From an uncultured Ruminococcus sp. (GTDB lineage Bacteria; Bacillota; Clostridia; Oscillospirales; Ruminococcaceae): 7,906 nt of DNA. The notes below the pieces were generated by a model that was not told the origin of the DNA, did no database searches, and saw nothing but the letters and a program-made list of their open reading frames with translations. Of this stretch, positions 1-6,149 are shown piece by piece; positions within the stretch are counted from its first letter, which is position 1; every line of letters begins with the position of its first letter. The position numbers and the translations under genes were made by a program. The stretch covers positions 1 to 7,906 of the forward strand of contig CAMHMM010000087.1 of assembly GCA_946186215.1 (NCBI GenBank). Direction: 5' to 3'.

Positions 1-74
1 TTTGTTTGTCTCGCCCTTTCATTTGGTCAGTCACCTGCTCTCATATTCGTCAACCTCTCCAATAAATTTGTGCA
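1..74. other. Non-coding left edge, nothing recognised
   Basis: No coding region is supported here. A reading frame open from the edge runs through the repeats that follow and shows no recognisable protein character. No RNA gene, promoter or terminator was seen. It may be the decayed flank of the repeat that begins at 75. Confidence 0.5.
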
Positions 75-159
75 GTCGGCAAGGCCGACAGCTACCCGGC
101 GACGAAACGCCGGTGTTACCCGTGCGTTATTTTGCAGGGAAACGAATTTTTGTGGCTCG
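75..159 (-). repeat. Interspersed hairpin repeat, copy 1 (inverted, with an internal insert)
   Basis: Read on the minus strand this is a diverged copy of the 61-bp element found at 243-303, 2583-2643 and 2668-2728. The conserved ends are present: the palindrome GTCGGC-AAG-GCCGAC at 75-89 followed by AGCTA, and TTTGTGGCTCG at the far end (149-159). The middle is longer than in the other copies, because about 25 extra bases including a GC-rich hairpin (96-113) lie next to AGCTA. It faces copy 2, so the two make a large imperfect inverted repeat. Confidence 0.7.
96..113. repeat. GC-rich hairpin nested in repeat copy 1
   Basis: CCGGCG (96-101) and CGCCGG (108-113) are perfect inverted arms around a 6-base loop. 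The other copies of the element lack this hairpin, so it is an insertion or a locally diverged segment. There is no T-tract after it, so it does not look like a terminator. Confidence 0.6.
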
Positions 160-198
160 GTTCGTTAGTGACCCCCACCACCACTGCCTGAAGGCGGG

Positions 199-211
199 CA
201 GGCTCTGCCTG
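199..211. repeat. Small palindrome, left-hand module of the hairpin repeat
   Basis: CAGGC-TCT-GCCTG forms a 5-bp stem with a 3-base loop. Related GCAGGC/GCCTGC palindromes lie directly left of the copies starting at 2583 and 2668. Here the palindrome is separated from copy 2 by about 31 bases of AT-rich DNA (212-242). Confidence 0.6.
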
Positions 212-242
212 TACTATAAAATAATATTAGGTATAAAAGCTT

Positions 243-303
243 CGAGCCACAAATGAACGATTCCGCACAAAATAGCGAACGATTAGCTGTCGGCCTTGCC
301 GAC
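243..303 (+). repeat. Interspersed hairpin repeat, copy 2 (61 bp)
   Basis: The element begins CGAGCCAC, contains two GAACGA motifs either side of an A-rich centre, and ends in the palindrome GTCGGC-CTT-GCCGAC (289-303). By eye it differs from the copy at 2583-2643 at 4 of 61 positions. It encodes no believable protein. The -35 box of the regulator promoter begins 13 bases after its end. Confidence 0.85.
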
Positions 304-316
304 TTTGCCCGCCGTC

Positions 317-345
317 TTGACAAAACGGAGGATTTGGGATAGAAT
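317..345 (+). promoter_or_regulatory. Sigma-A-type promoter of the two-component operon
   Basis: A perfect -35 box TTGACA (317-322) is followed after 17 bases by TAGAAT (340-345), one mismatch from the -10 consensus. A perfect TATAAT at 345-350 also overlaps the end of this box, but at 22 bases it is too far from the -35. Transcription would start near 352, giving a leader of roughly 20 bases that contains the ribosome binding site GGAGGGG (360-366), 4 bases before the start codon. No copy of the 11-bp direct repeats seen at the ABC operon was found here. Confidence 0.7.
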
Positions 346-370
346 ATAATCAGCGGAACGGAGGGGTATA

Positions 371-1099
371 ATGGATAATTATAAAGTCCTGATGATAGAC
401 GATGACGAAATGATCGCACAGGCCACCGCGGAATATTTCAATATGTTCGGGATGAAAACGGCCTATGTCACAAGCTATGAGGACGCGGTGGACTTTCTTG
501 ACAAAAACACTGTATCGCTCATGCTGCTTGATATAAATTTAGGTGATAAATCGGGCTTTGATCTTTGTAAAAAGGTCAGGGAAAATTACGATATGCCCAT
601 ACTTTTCATCAGCGCACGCACAAGCGACGACGATGTGCTCATAGCGCTGAATATCGGCGGCGACGACTATATCAAAAAGCCCTATACCCTGAGCATACTG
701 CTCGCAAAGGTGAAGACCGTACTGGCACGGTATGAAAAAGCAAAGGCAGGACTTGCCGCAGCTGAGATACGCGAGCCGGCACAGATCGAGGGGCTCGTAA
801 AACTGCGAGACAATATCAGCCTCGATACCAATATACATAAAATACGAAAAGGCGACGAGATCGTAAATCTCAAAGCGATGGAGTATAAGCTTTTGCATTA
901 TCTTCTTTCAAACGCGGGCAGAGTGGTCACAAAGGACGAGCTGCTGAAAAGCGTCTGGGATGATGAATTCATCTGCGAGGGCACGATCGCTGTGCATATA
1001 CGCCATCTGCGCGAGAAGATCGAAAAGGATCCGAAGGATCCCGCGCTTATCAAAACTATCTGGGGTGTTGGCTATATCATGGAAGAACAAGCCTTATGA
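371..1099 (+). CDS. OmpR/PhoB-family response regulator
   Basis: A cytoplasmic transcription factor of 242 residues, normal for the family. The receiver domain covers about residues 4-120: acidic pair D10/D11, phospho-acceptor D54 in MLLDINL, switch S81, and the conserved lysine K103 in KKP. After a linker, the winged-helix domain runs from about 143 to 238, with a probable recognition helix at about 203-218 (TIAVHIRHLREKI) and the WGVGY wing at 231-235. All phosphorylation residues are present, so it should be activated by the kinase encoded next, whose start overlaps its stop in ATGA. The ATG start is supported by GGAGGGG just upstream. The likely target is the set of 11-bp direct repeats at 2731-2774, since this family binds such tandem sites as dimers; that link is inference. 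It resembles VanR- and PhoP-like regulators, but the exact subfamily cannot be assigned. Confidence 0.95.
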   Translation: MDNYKVLMIDDDEMIAQATAEYFNMFGMKTAYVTSYEDAVDFLDKNTVSLMLLDINLGDKSGFDLCKKVRENYDMPILFISARTSDDDVLIALNIGGDDYIKKPYTLSILLAKVKTVLARYEKAKAGLAAAEIREPAQIEGLVKLRDNISLDTNIHKIRKGDEIVNLKAMEYKLLHYLLSNAGRVVTKDELLKSVWDDEFICEGTIAVHIRHLREKIEKDPKDPALIKTIWGVGYIMEEQAL

Positions 1100-2382
1100 A
1101 AAACTACTACAAATTTGCCGTATTGCTTATCATCCTGTTTGCCGCAGGCATCGCAGCGCTTGCCGCAGCCACAGCGAAAACATCCGACTATTCTGCAAAC
1201 GAACAGGATGTGGTGCTGCTAAACGAGATCGCACAGACAGTCGGGCAGCACCCGGATGAGCCCGATGTCATTTCCGGTATGGGCAGCGGCAGTGATTTTA
1301 TAATACTCGATACCCAGGGCAACACCGTCTATGACACACGAAGCAACGGTGAGCACATCACCGTGGAAACAGCGATAAAAAAGCGATATCCTTATAAATA
1401 TATCATATCGGACGGACATATCACCGGGAGCGTTATCCTCATCGACGACGGCATGAAAGGGTTTTACCGGATACGGACGGGGCTTATCGCAGGAGCGGTG
1501 ATATGCGCGGTCATAATTGCTGCAGGAATGCTGATCTTCGGTGTGTATATCGAAAAGAATATCGTAAAGCCATTCAGGAATATGCAGGATTTTGCAGGGC
1601 GCGTGGCAGAGGGCGATCTTTCAAAGCCGCTGACTATGGACAGCGGGAATATGTTCGGCGCATTTTCCGAAAGCTTTGACATAATGCGCGAGGAGCTGCT
1701 CCGTTCAAGGGAAAGGGAGCTTTCACTCCAGAAAAAGGAACGAGAGCTTGTAGCATCACTGAGCCACGACCTTAAAACTCCCATCACGGGGATAAAGCTC
1801 ACCACGGAGCTGCTGAAAGCGCGTTATTCAATGAACGGCGACAGTCCGGACACTGTGCAGAAGCTCGACAACATCTATAAAAAGGCAAGCGAGATAGATA
1901 CCCTTGTGACCGATCTGTTCTCATCCACGCTTGAAGAGCTGGGCGAATTCAGGATCGTCTGCAGGGACGAAAATTCAGCAGTGATCGGGGATATCATCCG
2001 CAAATACGACGATAAAGCCCTTGTGATTCCCGCATCAATCCCGCAGGTGCTTATAAATGTCGATGCAAGGCGGCTCTCGCAGGTGATCGGCAATATCATC
2101 TCCAACTCATACAAATACGCGGGAACGAATATCGATGTATCCTACCGCGTAATTGAAGGCTTTCTTGAAATGAGCATACAGGATCACGGCCCCGGCGTTC
2201 CGGAAAGCGAGATAAATCTTATCACAAACAAGTTCTATCGCGGCAGCGGCGCGGGAAATACCGAGGGCAGCGGCCTCGGGCTGTACATCGCACGGATGCT
2301 CATGGAGAAAATGGACGGCGAGCTGCTGCTCTCCTCGGATGGAGACGGACTGCGCATCACGCTCCTTATACCGCTGAGTTAA
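1096..2382 (+). CDS. Sensor histidine kinase, two-TM with HAMP domain
   Basis: A membrane kinase of 428 residues and the partner of the preceding regulator. Order of parts: TM1 at about 7-27; an outer region of about 98 residues (28-125); TM2 at about 128-151; HAMP at about 152-205; a dimerisation/phospho-acceptor domain with H224 in SLSHDLKTP; and an HATPase domain with N-box N333/N337, G1 box DHGPG (363-367), F-box around NKFYRG and G2 box GSGLGL (391-396). All catalytic boxes are intact. The outer region contains FIILDTQGNTVYDTR, which resembles a PAS/Cache-like (PDC) sensor strand; this is a weak resemblance. Translation is probably coupled to the regulator through the 4-bp overlap, with GGAAGAA (1081-1087) as ribosome binding site. 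The sizeable outer domain argues against a BceS-type intramembrane sensor. The ligand is unknown. Confidence 0.95.
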   Translation: MKNYYKFAVLLIILFAAGIAALAAATAKTSDYSANEQDVVLLNEIAQTVGQHPDEPDVISGMGSGSDFIILDTQGNTVYDTRSNGEHITVETAIKKRYPYKYIISDGHITGSVILIDDGMKGFYRIRTGLIAGAVICAVIIAAGMLIFGVYIEKNIVKPFRNMQDFAGRVAEGDLSKPLTMDSGNMFGAFSESFDIMREELLRSRERELSLQKKERELVASLSHDLKTPITGIKLTTELLKARYSMNGDSPDTVQKLDNIYKKASEIDTLVTDLFSSTLEELGEFRIVCRDENSAVIGDIIRKYDDKALVIPASIPQVLINVDARRLSQVIGNIISNSYKYAGTNIDVSYRVIEGFLEMSIQDHGPGVPESEINLITNKFYRGSGAGNTEGSGLGLYIARMLMEKMDGELLLSSDGDGLRITLLIPLS

Positions 2383-2414
2383 AAAGATTCCGATCCACTA
2401 ATGAGCCGTGACAG

Positions 2415-2467
2415 AACCCCTCCGCCTCACTATGTTCGGCACCTCCCCTTTCAGGGGCGGCAAGGCA
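2415..2467. repeat. Second palindromic intergenic element (CCTCCGCC...GGGGCGG type)
   Basis: CCCCT (2445-2449) and AGGGG (2453-2457) form a tight stem with a 3-base loop, and the outer CCGCC (2422-2426) can pair with GGCGG (2456-2460) as an alternative fold. The layout matches a kind of interspersed palindromic element that I recall from intergenic regions of gut Firmicutes (from memory, not checked). It has no coding content, and no T-tract follows, so it is not an ordinary terminator. The boundaries are approximate. Confidence 0.5.
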
Positions 2468-2512
2468 TTATTAAGTGTGGTCATGCTTAAAACAGTGCTT
2501 TCATTATGGTTT

Positions 2513-2529
2513 CGAGCCACTAAAGCTCG
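2513..2529. repeat. Fragment of the hairpin repeat, itself a hairpin
   Basis: CGAGCCAC matches the first 8 bases of the 61-bp repeat, but the sequence then departs from it. CGAGC (2513-2517) and GCTCG (2525-2529) are perfect inverted arms around a 7-base loop. This may be a decayed or rearranged copy end. Confidence 0.4.
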
Positions 2530-2558
2530 TTCCCCGACAAATGAGAATACGGGCGGGT

Positions 2559-2582
2559 GCAGGCTCTGCTTGCCTTGCCTGC
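2559..2582. repeat. GCAGGC/GCCTGC palindrome left of repeat copy 3
   Basis: GCAGGC (2559-2564) pairs with GCCTGC (2577-2582) around a 12-base loop. It directly abuts copy 3. It is a longer-looped version of the palindrome at 2653-2667, and GGGCGGGT precedes it as GGGTGGGT precedes that one. Confidence 0.6.
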
Positions 2583-2643
2583 CGAGCCACAAATGAACGA
2601 GTCCGCACAAAAAAACGAACGAATAGCTGTCGGCCTTGCCGAC
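2583..2643 (+). repeat. Interspersed hairpin repeat, copy 3 (61 bp)
   Basis: Same element as 243-303, with about 57 of 61 positions identical by eye. It begins CGAGCCAC and ends in GTCGGC-CTT-GCCGAC (2629-2643). Together with the preceding palindrome it is the first of two tandem units of 85 bp. Confidence 0.9.
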
Positions 2644-2652
2644 CGGGTGGGT

Positions 2653-2667
2653 GCAGGCCTTGCCTGC
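2653..2667. repeat. GCAGGC-CTT-GCCTGC palindrome left of repeat copy 4
   Basis: A perfect 6-bp stem with a CTT loop, directly joined to copy 4. Its loop and stem length match the right-hand palindrome GTCGGC-CTT-GCCGAC, so a full unit carries two sister hairpins, one at each end. Confidence 0.7.
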
Positions 2668-2728
2668 CGAGCTACAAATGAACGACTTCACACAAAAAAG
2701 CGAACGAATAGCTGTCGGCCTTGCCGAC
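2668..2728 (+). repeat. Interspersed hairpin repeat, copy 4 (61 bp)
   Basis: Same element as copy 3, with about 56 of 61 positions identical by eye. The differences are CGAGCTAC at the left end and changes around the CACAAAA centre. It ends in GTCGGC-CTT-GCCGAC (2714-2728), two bases before the first 11-bp direct repeat of the ABC operon control region. Confidence 0.9.
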
Positions 2729-2730
2729 CT

Positions 2731-2774
2731 GTTAAGAATTTGACAAGAATTTAACAGGACTCTGATAAGGATTT
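2731..2774 (+). promoter_or_regulatory. Four 11-bp direct repeats: candidate operator for the response regulator
   Basis: Four contiguous 11-base units can be read: GTTAAGAATTT (2731), GACAAGAATTT (2742), AACAGGACTCT (2753) and GATAAGGATTT (2764). Units 1, 2 and 4 share AAG[AG]ATTT, and unit 3 is degenerate. An 11-bp spacing is typical of sites bound head-to-tail by OmpR/PhoB-family regulators, such as the Pho box. The array ends 16 bases before a perfect TATAAT, so the last unit covers the -35 position, as in activator-dependent promoters. Binding by the regulator at 371-1099 is inferred from its family and location. A TTGACA (2740-2745) lies inside the array, but its partner 17 bases on (TGATAA) is poor. 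Confidence 0.65.
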
Positions 2775-2790
2775 ATTTTTCAAAGTCATA

Positions 2791-2796
2791 TATAAT
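2791..2796 (+). promoter_or_regulatory. -10 box of the ABC operon promoter
   Basis: A perfect TATAAT with no good -35 box at the proper distance: the bases 17 upstream read AGGATT and belong to the fourth direct repeat. This pattern suits a promoter that needs an activator. Transcription would start near 2803, giving a leader of about 40 bases before the ATG at 2843. Confidence 0.6.
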
Positions 2797-2842
2797 ACTA
2801 TCATAAGATACTTTATAAGCGATCTGAAAGGTAGTGTTATAT

Positions 2843-3601
2843 ATGGCTTCTGTTTTGCGTACCGAAAAGCTGTGCAAATCGTTTTCCAACGGCGGAGTGC
2901 AGCAGCATGTAATAAAAAATCTTGATCTGGCGATCGAAAAAAGCGATTTCACCATTATCATGGGCGCATCGGGTTCCGGAAAATCCACTCTGCTCTATGC
3001 TCTTTCGGGGATGGATAAGCCTACAATGGGCAAGGTCTTCTTCGGCGATACTGAAATACAGGGCTATTCCAATGATGAGCTTGCGGTGTTCAGACGCGGC
3101 AACTGCGGCTTTGTGTTCCAGAGCGTGTATCTTCTTGAAAACCAGACCGTGCTCGACAATGTGCTCACAGGTGCGTTCATCGTGCAGAAAAACTCCACCG
3201 AGGCAGTAAGCAAGGCAAAGGAACTGCTAAAAAAAGTCGGGCTCGCAGAGGATATGTGGAACAAATACCCCAATCAGCTCTCAGGCGGTGAGGCGCAGCG
3301 CGTGGGCATCGTAAGAGCAGTAATAAACGAACCAAAGATACTCTTTGCGGATGAGCCCACAGGCTCACTCAATTCCGCATCGGGCAAAGAGGTGCTGGAT
3401 ATATTCACAAAGGTGCATGAGAACGGGCAGAGCATCGTAATGGTAACACATGACCTGAAAACGGCTCTGCGCGGCACAAGAGTGATATACCTGCGCGACG
3501 GCAATGTAGTCGGCGAGCATAAGATGTCGAAGTACGGCACAGATGATGATGCAAAGCGCCGCAGTGACCTCACGGCATTCCTTGAACAAATGGGGTGGTA
3601 A
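2843..3601 (+). CDS. ABC transporter ATP-binding protein (MacB/LolD/BceA type)
   Basis: The cytoplasmic motor ATPase, 252 residues, which pairs with the FtsX-type permease encoded next. Seen in order: Walker A GASGSGKST (41-49), Q-loop Q93, signature LSGGE (146-150), Walker B ILFADE (166-171) with catalytic E171, D-loop region GSLNS, and H-loop H203. All ATPase motifs are intact. The D-loop has Asn where many relatives have Asp. The ATG at 2843 was chosen over an upstream GTG at 2834 because GAAAGG (2826-2831) lies 11 bases before the ATG but only 2 before the GTG. The stop at 3601 is one base from the permease start, showing tight coupling. Family members power export or release of lipoproteins, peptides or antibiotics, or transmit force across the membrane; the substrate cannot be read here. 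Confidence 0.95.
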   Translation: MASVLRTEKLCKSFSNGGVQQHVIKNLDLAIEKSDFTIIMGASGSGKSTLLYALSGMDKPTMGKVFFGDTEIQGYSNDELAVFRRGNCGFVFQSVYLLENQTVLDNVLTGAFIVQKNSTEAVSKAKELLKKVGLAEDMWNKYPNQLSGGEAQRVGIVRAVINEPKILFADEPTGSLNSASGKEVLDIFTKVHENGQSIVMVTHDLKTALRGTRVIYLRDGNVVGEHKMSKYGTDDDAKRRSDLTAFLEQMGW

Positions 3602-3602
3602 G

Positions 3603-6116
3603 ATGCAGACTAAGAATATATTCAGACTGGCTCTGTTCAATCTTAGAAAGAACAGGCGCGAGGCGGTCGGCATAGCTATTCTTACGCTCATAACCGCATT
3701 TCTGCTCTCTACCTTTGCGGCGAATATCACAGGTATCAGCGAGGCCTTTGACAAGAGCTTTGACGAGTCGGGATGCAAAGACAGTGCGATCGTGATACAA
3801 AAAAATTACCGTGATGAACATCTTGCTGCTCTCAATGAGTTTGACGGCATAAAGGATGTAACAGCAGCAAAACCTCTGTTACTGGTCTCCGGAATGGTCA
3901 TCGATAGTGACGGCAATGGCAAAAGCTCATACAGCCTCTGGTTTCTGACAGAGACTGAGAACAGGGAATTTGAAGACTTTGTAAAAGGACACAGCCTTTC
4001 AGAGGATGAGATAGCCGCACTTGAACACCCTGTATGGCTGCCGGAATATTTTGAAATAACTGCAAAATTCGCCCCCGGTGATACATTCACCATTCTCAAT
4101 GGCGGAAAGCAGTACCCCTTTACCATAGCAGGCTTTTACAATGCAGGACTTTTTTCGGATACCGGTATGGGCTTTACCTGTATCATCTCCGAGGATGACA
4201 AGCTTTCTCTTGCACCTGTGCTGGAAGAATATAACGCCCTGATTTTTAACCGTGATGCAGAAAACAATTTTTCCTGGCAAGAATATAACAAAGTCTGCAG
4301 GGAGCGCACAGGCGAGAGCTTTTTAGCCTGGTCTGTTACCAGGGTCAGCGTTAAAAACAATGTTCTTCAGTTTCTCAATATTTTTCTTTACATAAGCGGT
4401 GCGTTGTCGCTGGTGACACTGGCTGCCTCCCTGTTTATGATAAGGCATAAGATATCAAAGGATATCGAGGATCAGATGCAGCAGATAGGAGTGCTTGAAG
4501 CACTGGGTTATACCAGCCGTGAAATATCCCTCTCATATGTGTATGAGTATGTGATAACAGGCGGTATCGGCGCTCTTGCCGGCGGCATAGCAGCTGTGCT
4601 GTTCACTCCCGTCATGAATTTCATGACCATATCCATGATGTCAAGAACGGTGCATAACAAGACAAACTTTGCAGCTATAATAATTGTGACAGTGCTCACA
4701 GTGCTTGCAGTAATACTCTTTGCGCTTGCAAAGGCCGGCATGATAAAGCAGTTCCCGCCCGTGATTGCATTCCGCAGAGGGATAAAGACACATCATTTCG
4801 GCAAGATTTTTTTCCCGCTTGAAAAGCTGAAATGGAGCATTGATCTGCGTCTTGCCCTCAAGGGGATATTTACCGATATGCGCTCTAATATAGGCGTGGG
4901 GCTGTGCATAATGCTTGCAGGAACAGCTATGCTGTTTTCGTCATATATGTTTGACTTTTTCAAAAACGGTTCTGACAATCTCGGCAAAATGATGGGCTGT
5001 GAGATCGCCGATACAAAGATAGAGCTTATGGACGGCGCAGATGCGGACAAAATGCGTGAAGAGCTGCTCGCCATGCCCGAGGTGAGGAAGGTTCTCCCCA
5101 CAGCAGACTGGCTGCTGCAGCTGAAGGTAAAGGGCTCGGAGCTGCCTGATCCCAGAGCGGTCGTATATGATTTCAGTGAGACAGAGAATATATTCCTCAC
5201 AGACGGGCGTTTTCCGCAGTATGACAATGAAGTCACCATATCACTGAGAAGACACAATGAGGACAATGTGAACATAGGCGACAGCATAATAGTACAGGGC
5301 GACTGCAAAGAAACAAGCTATATCGTAACGGGGATAGTCAGCAATCTGGCCTTCAATCAGACCTCCCTTTATTTTACGCCGGAGGGCTTCCTGCGAACTA
5401 ATCCAACAGCATCTCTGCGCGTGCTTGATGTATATCTCAATGACGGATACACAAGGGAGGATTTTGACAAGAAGCTCACCGCACTTTACGGCGCAAATGT
5501 GGAGGACACTATGGCTCAGAGTGGTGAAGGCAGTTCACTTGAAGAGCGCATACGCCGCAAGGCAGATGAAAAAATGGCAGTCCTTATCTCGCAGTACGGT
5601 GTCACCGATGCGGATTATGCCATAAGGATAGGCGATACCCTGATAAAGGGCAACAGCTCGAAGTTCGTGATAAAAAAGCTCAGTTCCATGCTGGATATGG
5701 CTAAGACAGAGTGCGACGGCATTGCGGCTGTAACAAAAATATTCAGCCTTTGCTCTATGATATTCATAGCGGCAGTGGTAGCTGTAATACTCGGTATAAT
5801 CACATCATCGAATATCAAGAGACAGCGTAAGGAACTGGGCATAATGAAGAGTATGGGCTATTCTTCGAAGAACCTTATGACACAGACGGCGCTGCGCATC
5901 ATGCCCGTGACCTTCATATCTGTTGTGATAGCAGCAGTGATCTCGGTAATCATCAACAAATATTTCTGGATAGAGCTTTTCGGCGGACAGGTACCGCAGA
6001 ACTATGCGCTTACAGTATTTGCGGGCATTGCAATAGTAATATTCACCTACATCGTCACCTATATCGGCGCATCTGATATAAGAAAGGTCTCCGTAACGGA
6101 GCTTATGACGGAATGA
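3603..6116 (+). CDS. ABC transporter permease with two FtsX domains
   Basis: An inner-membrane protein of 837 residues and partner of the ATPase upstream. Estimated membrane segments: TM1 at about 20-42, TM2-4 at about 255-278, 318-340 and 357-379, TM5 at about 431-451, and TM6-8 at about 714-736, 765-786 and 801-823. Each half is thus one FtsX-like unit (one TM, a large outer domain, three TMs), with outer domains of about 210 and 260 residues. Each half also has the cytoplasmic coupling stretch after its second TM (EQMQ-type IGVLEALGYT; KELGIMKSMGYS). This differs from the 10-TM BceB layout. The ATG at 3603 was chosen because MQTKNIFRLALFNLRKNRRE is the typical start of the family and GGGGTGG lies 4 bases upstream; a start at 3543 would add 20 unrelated residues overlapping the ATPase gene. 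The stop is 33 bases before the hydrolase gene. Confidence 0.93.
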   Translation: MQTKNIFRLALFNLRKNRREAVGIAILTLITAFLLSTFAANITGISEAFDKSFDESGCKDSAIVIQKNYRDEHLAALNEFDGIKDVTAAKPLLLVSGMVIDSDGNGKSSYSLWFLTETENREFEDFVKGHSLSEDEIAALEHPVWLPEYFEITAKFAPGDTFTILNGGKQYPFTIAGFYNAGLFSDTGMGFTCIISEDDKLSLAPVLEEYNALIFNRDAENNFSWQEYNKVCRERTGESFLAWSVTRVSVKNNVLQFLNIFLYISGALSLVTLAASLFMIRHKISKDIEDQMQQIGVLEALGYTSREISLSYVYEYVITGGIGALAGGIAAVLFTPVMNFMTISMMSRTVHNKTNFAAIIIVTVLTVLAVILFALAKAGMIKQFPPVIAFRRGIKTHHFGKIFFPLEKLKWSIDLRLALKGIFTDMRSNIGVGLCIMLAGTAMLFSSYMFDFFKNGSDNLGKMMGCEIADTKIELMDGADADKMREELLAMPEVRKVLPTADWLLQLKVKGSELPDPRAVVYDFSETENIFLTDGRFPQYDNEVTISLRRHNEDNVNIGDSIIVQGDCKETSYIVTGIVSNLAFNQTSLYFTPEGFLRTNPTASLRVLDVYLNDGYTREDFDKKLTALYGANVEDTMAQSGEGSSLEERIRRKADEKMAVLISQYGVTDADYAIRIGDTLIKGNSSKFVIKKLSSMLDMAKTECDGIAAVTKIFSLCSMIFIAAVVAVILGIITSSNIKRQRKELGIMKSMGYSSKNLMTQTALRIMPVTFISVVIAAVISVIINKYFWIELFGGQVPQNYALTVFAGIAIVIFTYIVTYIGASDIRKVSVTELMTE

Positions 6117-6149
6117 AAAACTCCGCACCGGGAAAATGGAGAAAACAAT

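Larger units (their letters stand above)
2383..2842. other. 460-bp intergenic region, repeat-rich, no gene
   Basis: The gap separates the two-component genes from the ABC operon. From left to right it holds a palindromic CCTCC/GGGG element (about 2415-2467), a fragment resembling the start of the 61-bp repeat (2513-2529), two full 61-bp repeats in tandem at an 85-bp period, four 11-bp direct repeats, and a -10 box with leader. Short open frames on both strands here run straight through the repeats and have repeat-driven, low-information translations, so no gene is called. No hairpin followed by a T-run was found after the kinase, so read-through into the ABC operon is possible. Confidence 0.8.

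Noticed and set aside
2..256. 84-codon + strand open frame at the left edge
   Set aside because: It crosses the inverted repeat copy and its hairpins and shows no protein family features.
2445..2457. Rho-independent terminator after the kinase
   Set aside because: The stem is short (5 bp) and is followed by GGCAAGGC instead of a T-run.
2398..2691. 97-codon open frame on the minus strand in the intergenic region
   Set aside because: It spans the palindromic element and copies of the 61-bp repeat; its translation is dictated by the repeats and has no recognisable domain or ribosome binding site.
2583..2728. CRISPR array
   Set aside because: There are only two tandem units, each 61 bp with internal palindromes, and the 24 bases between them are themselves a conserved repeat module rather than a unique spacer.
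2408..2754. Three overlapping short + strand open frames (62-68 codons)
   Set aside because: They read through the tandem repeats in two frames with Cys/Arg-rich repetitive translations; these are repeat artefacts.
2740..2768. TTGACA-17-TGATAA as the ABC operon promoter
   Set aside because: The -10 is a poor match, whereas a perfect TATAAT lies further down at 2791; the TTGACA is better explained as part of the 11-bp repeats, although a second weak promoter is not excluded.
2834..2842. GTG start for the ATPase
   Set aside because: The Shine-Dalgarno-like GAAAGG ends only 2 bases before it; the ATG at 2843 has a workable distance.
3543..3602. Upstream start for the permease
   Set aside because: It would add 20 residues overlapping the ATPase gene in another frame; the ATG at 3603 has a ribosome binding site and begins the conserved family N-terminus.
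4793..5308. 171-codon minus-strand open frame
   Set aside because: It lies wholly inside the permease gene and its Ser-rich translation is the antisense shadow of that gene.
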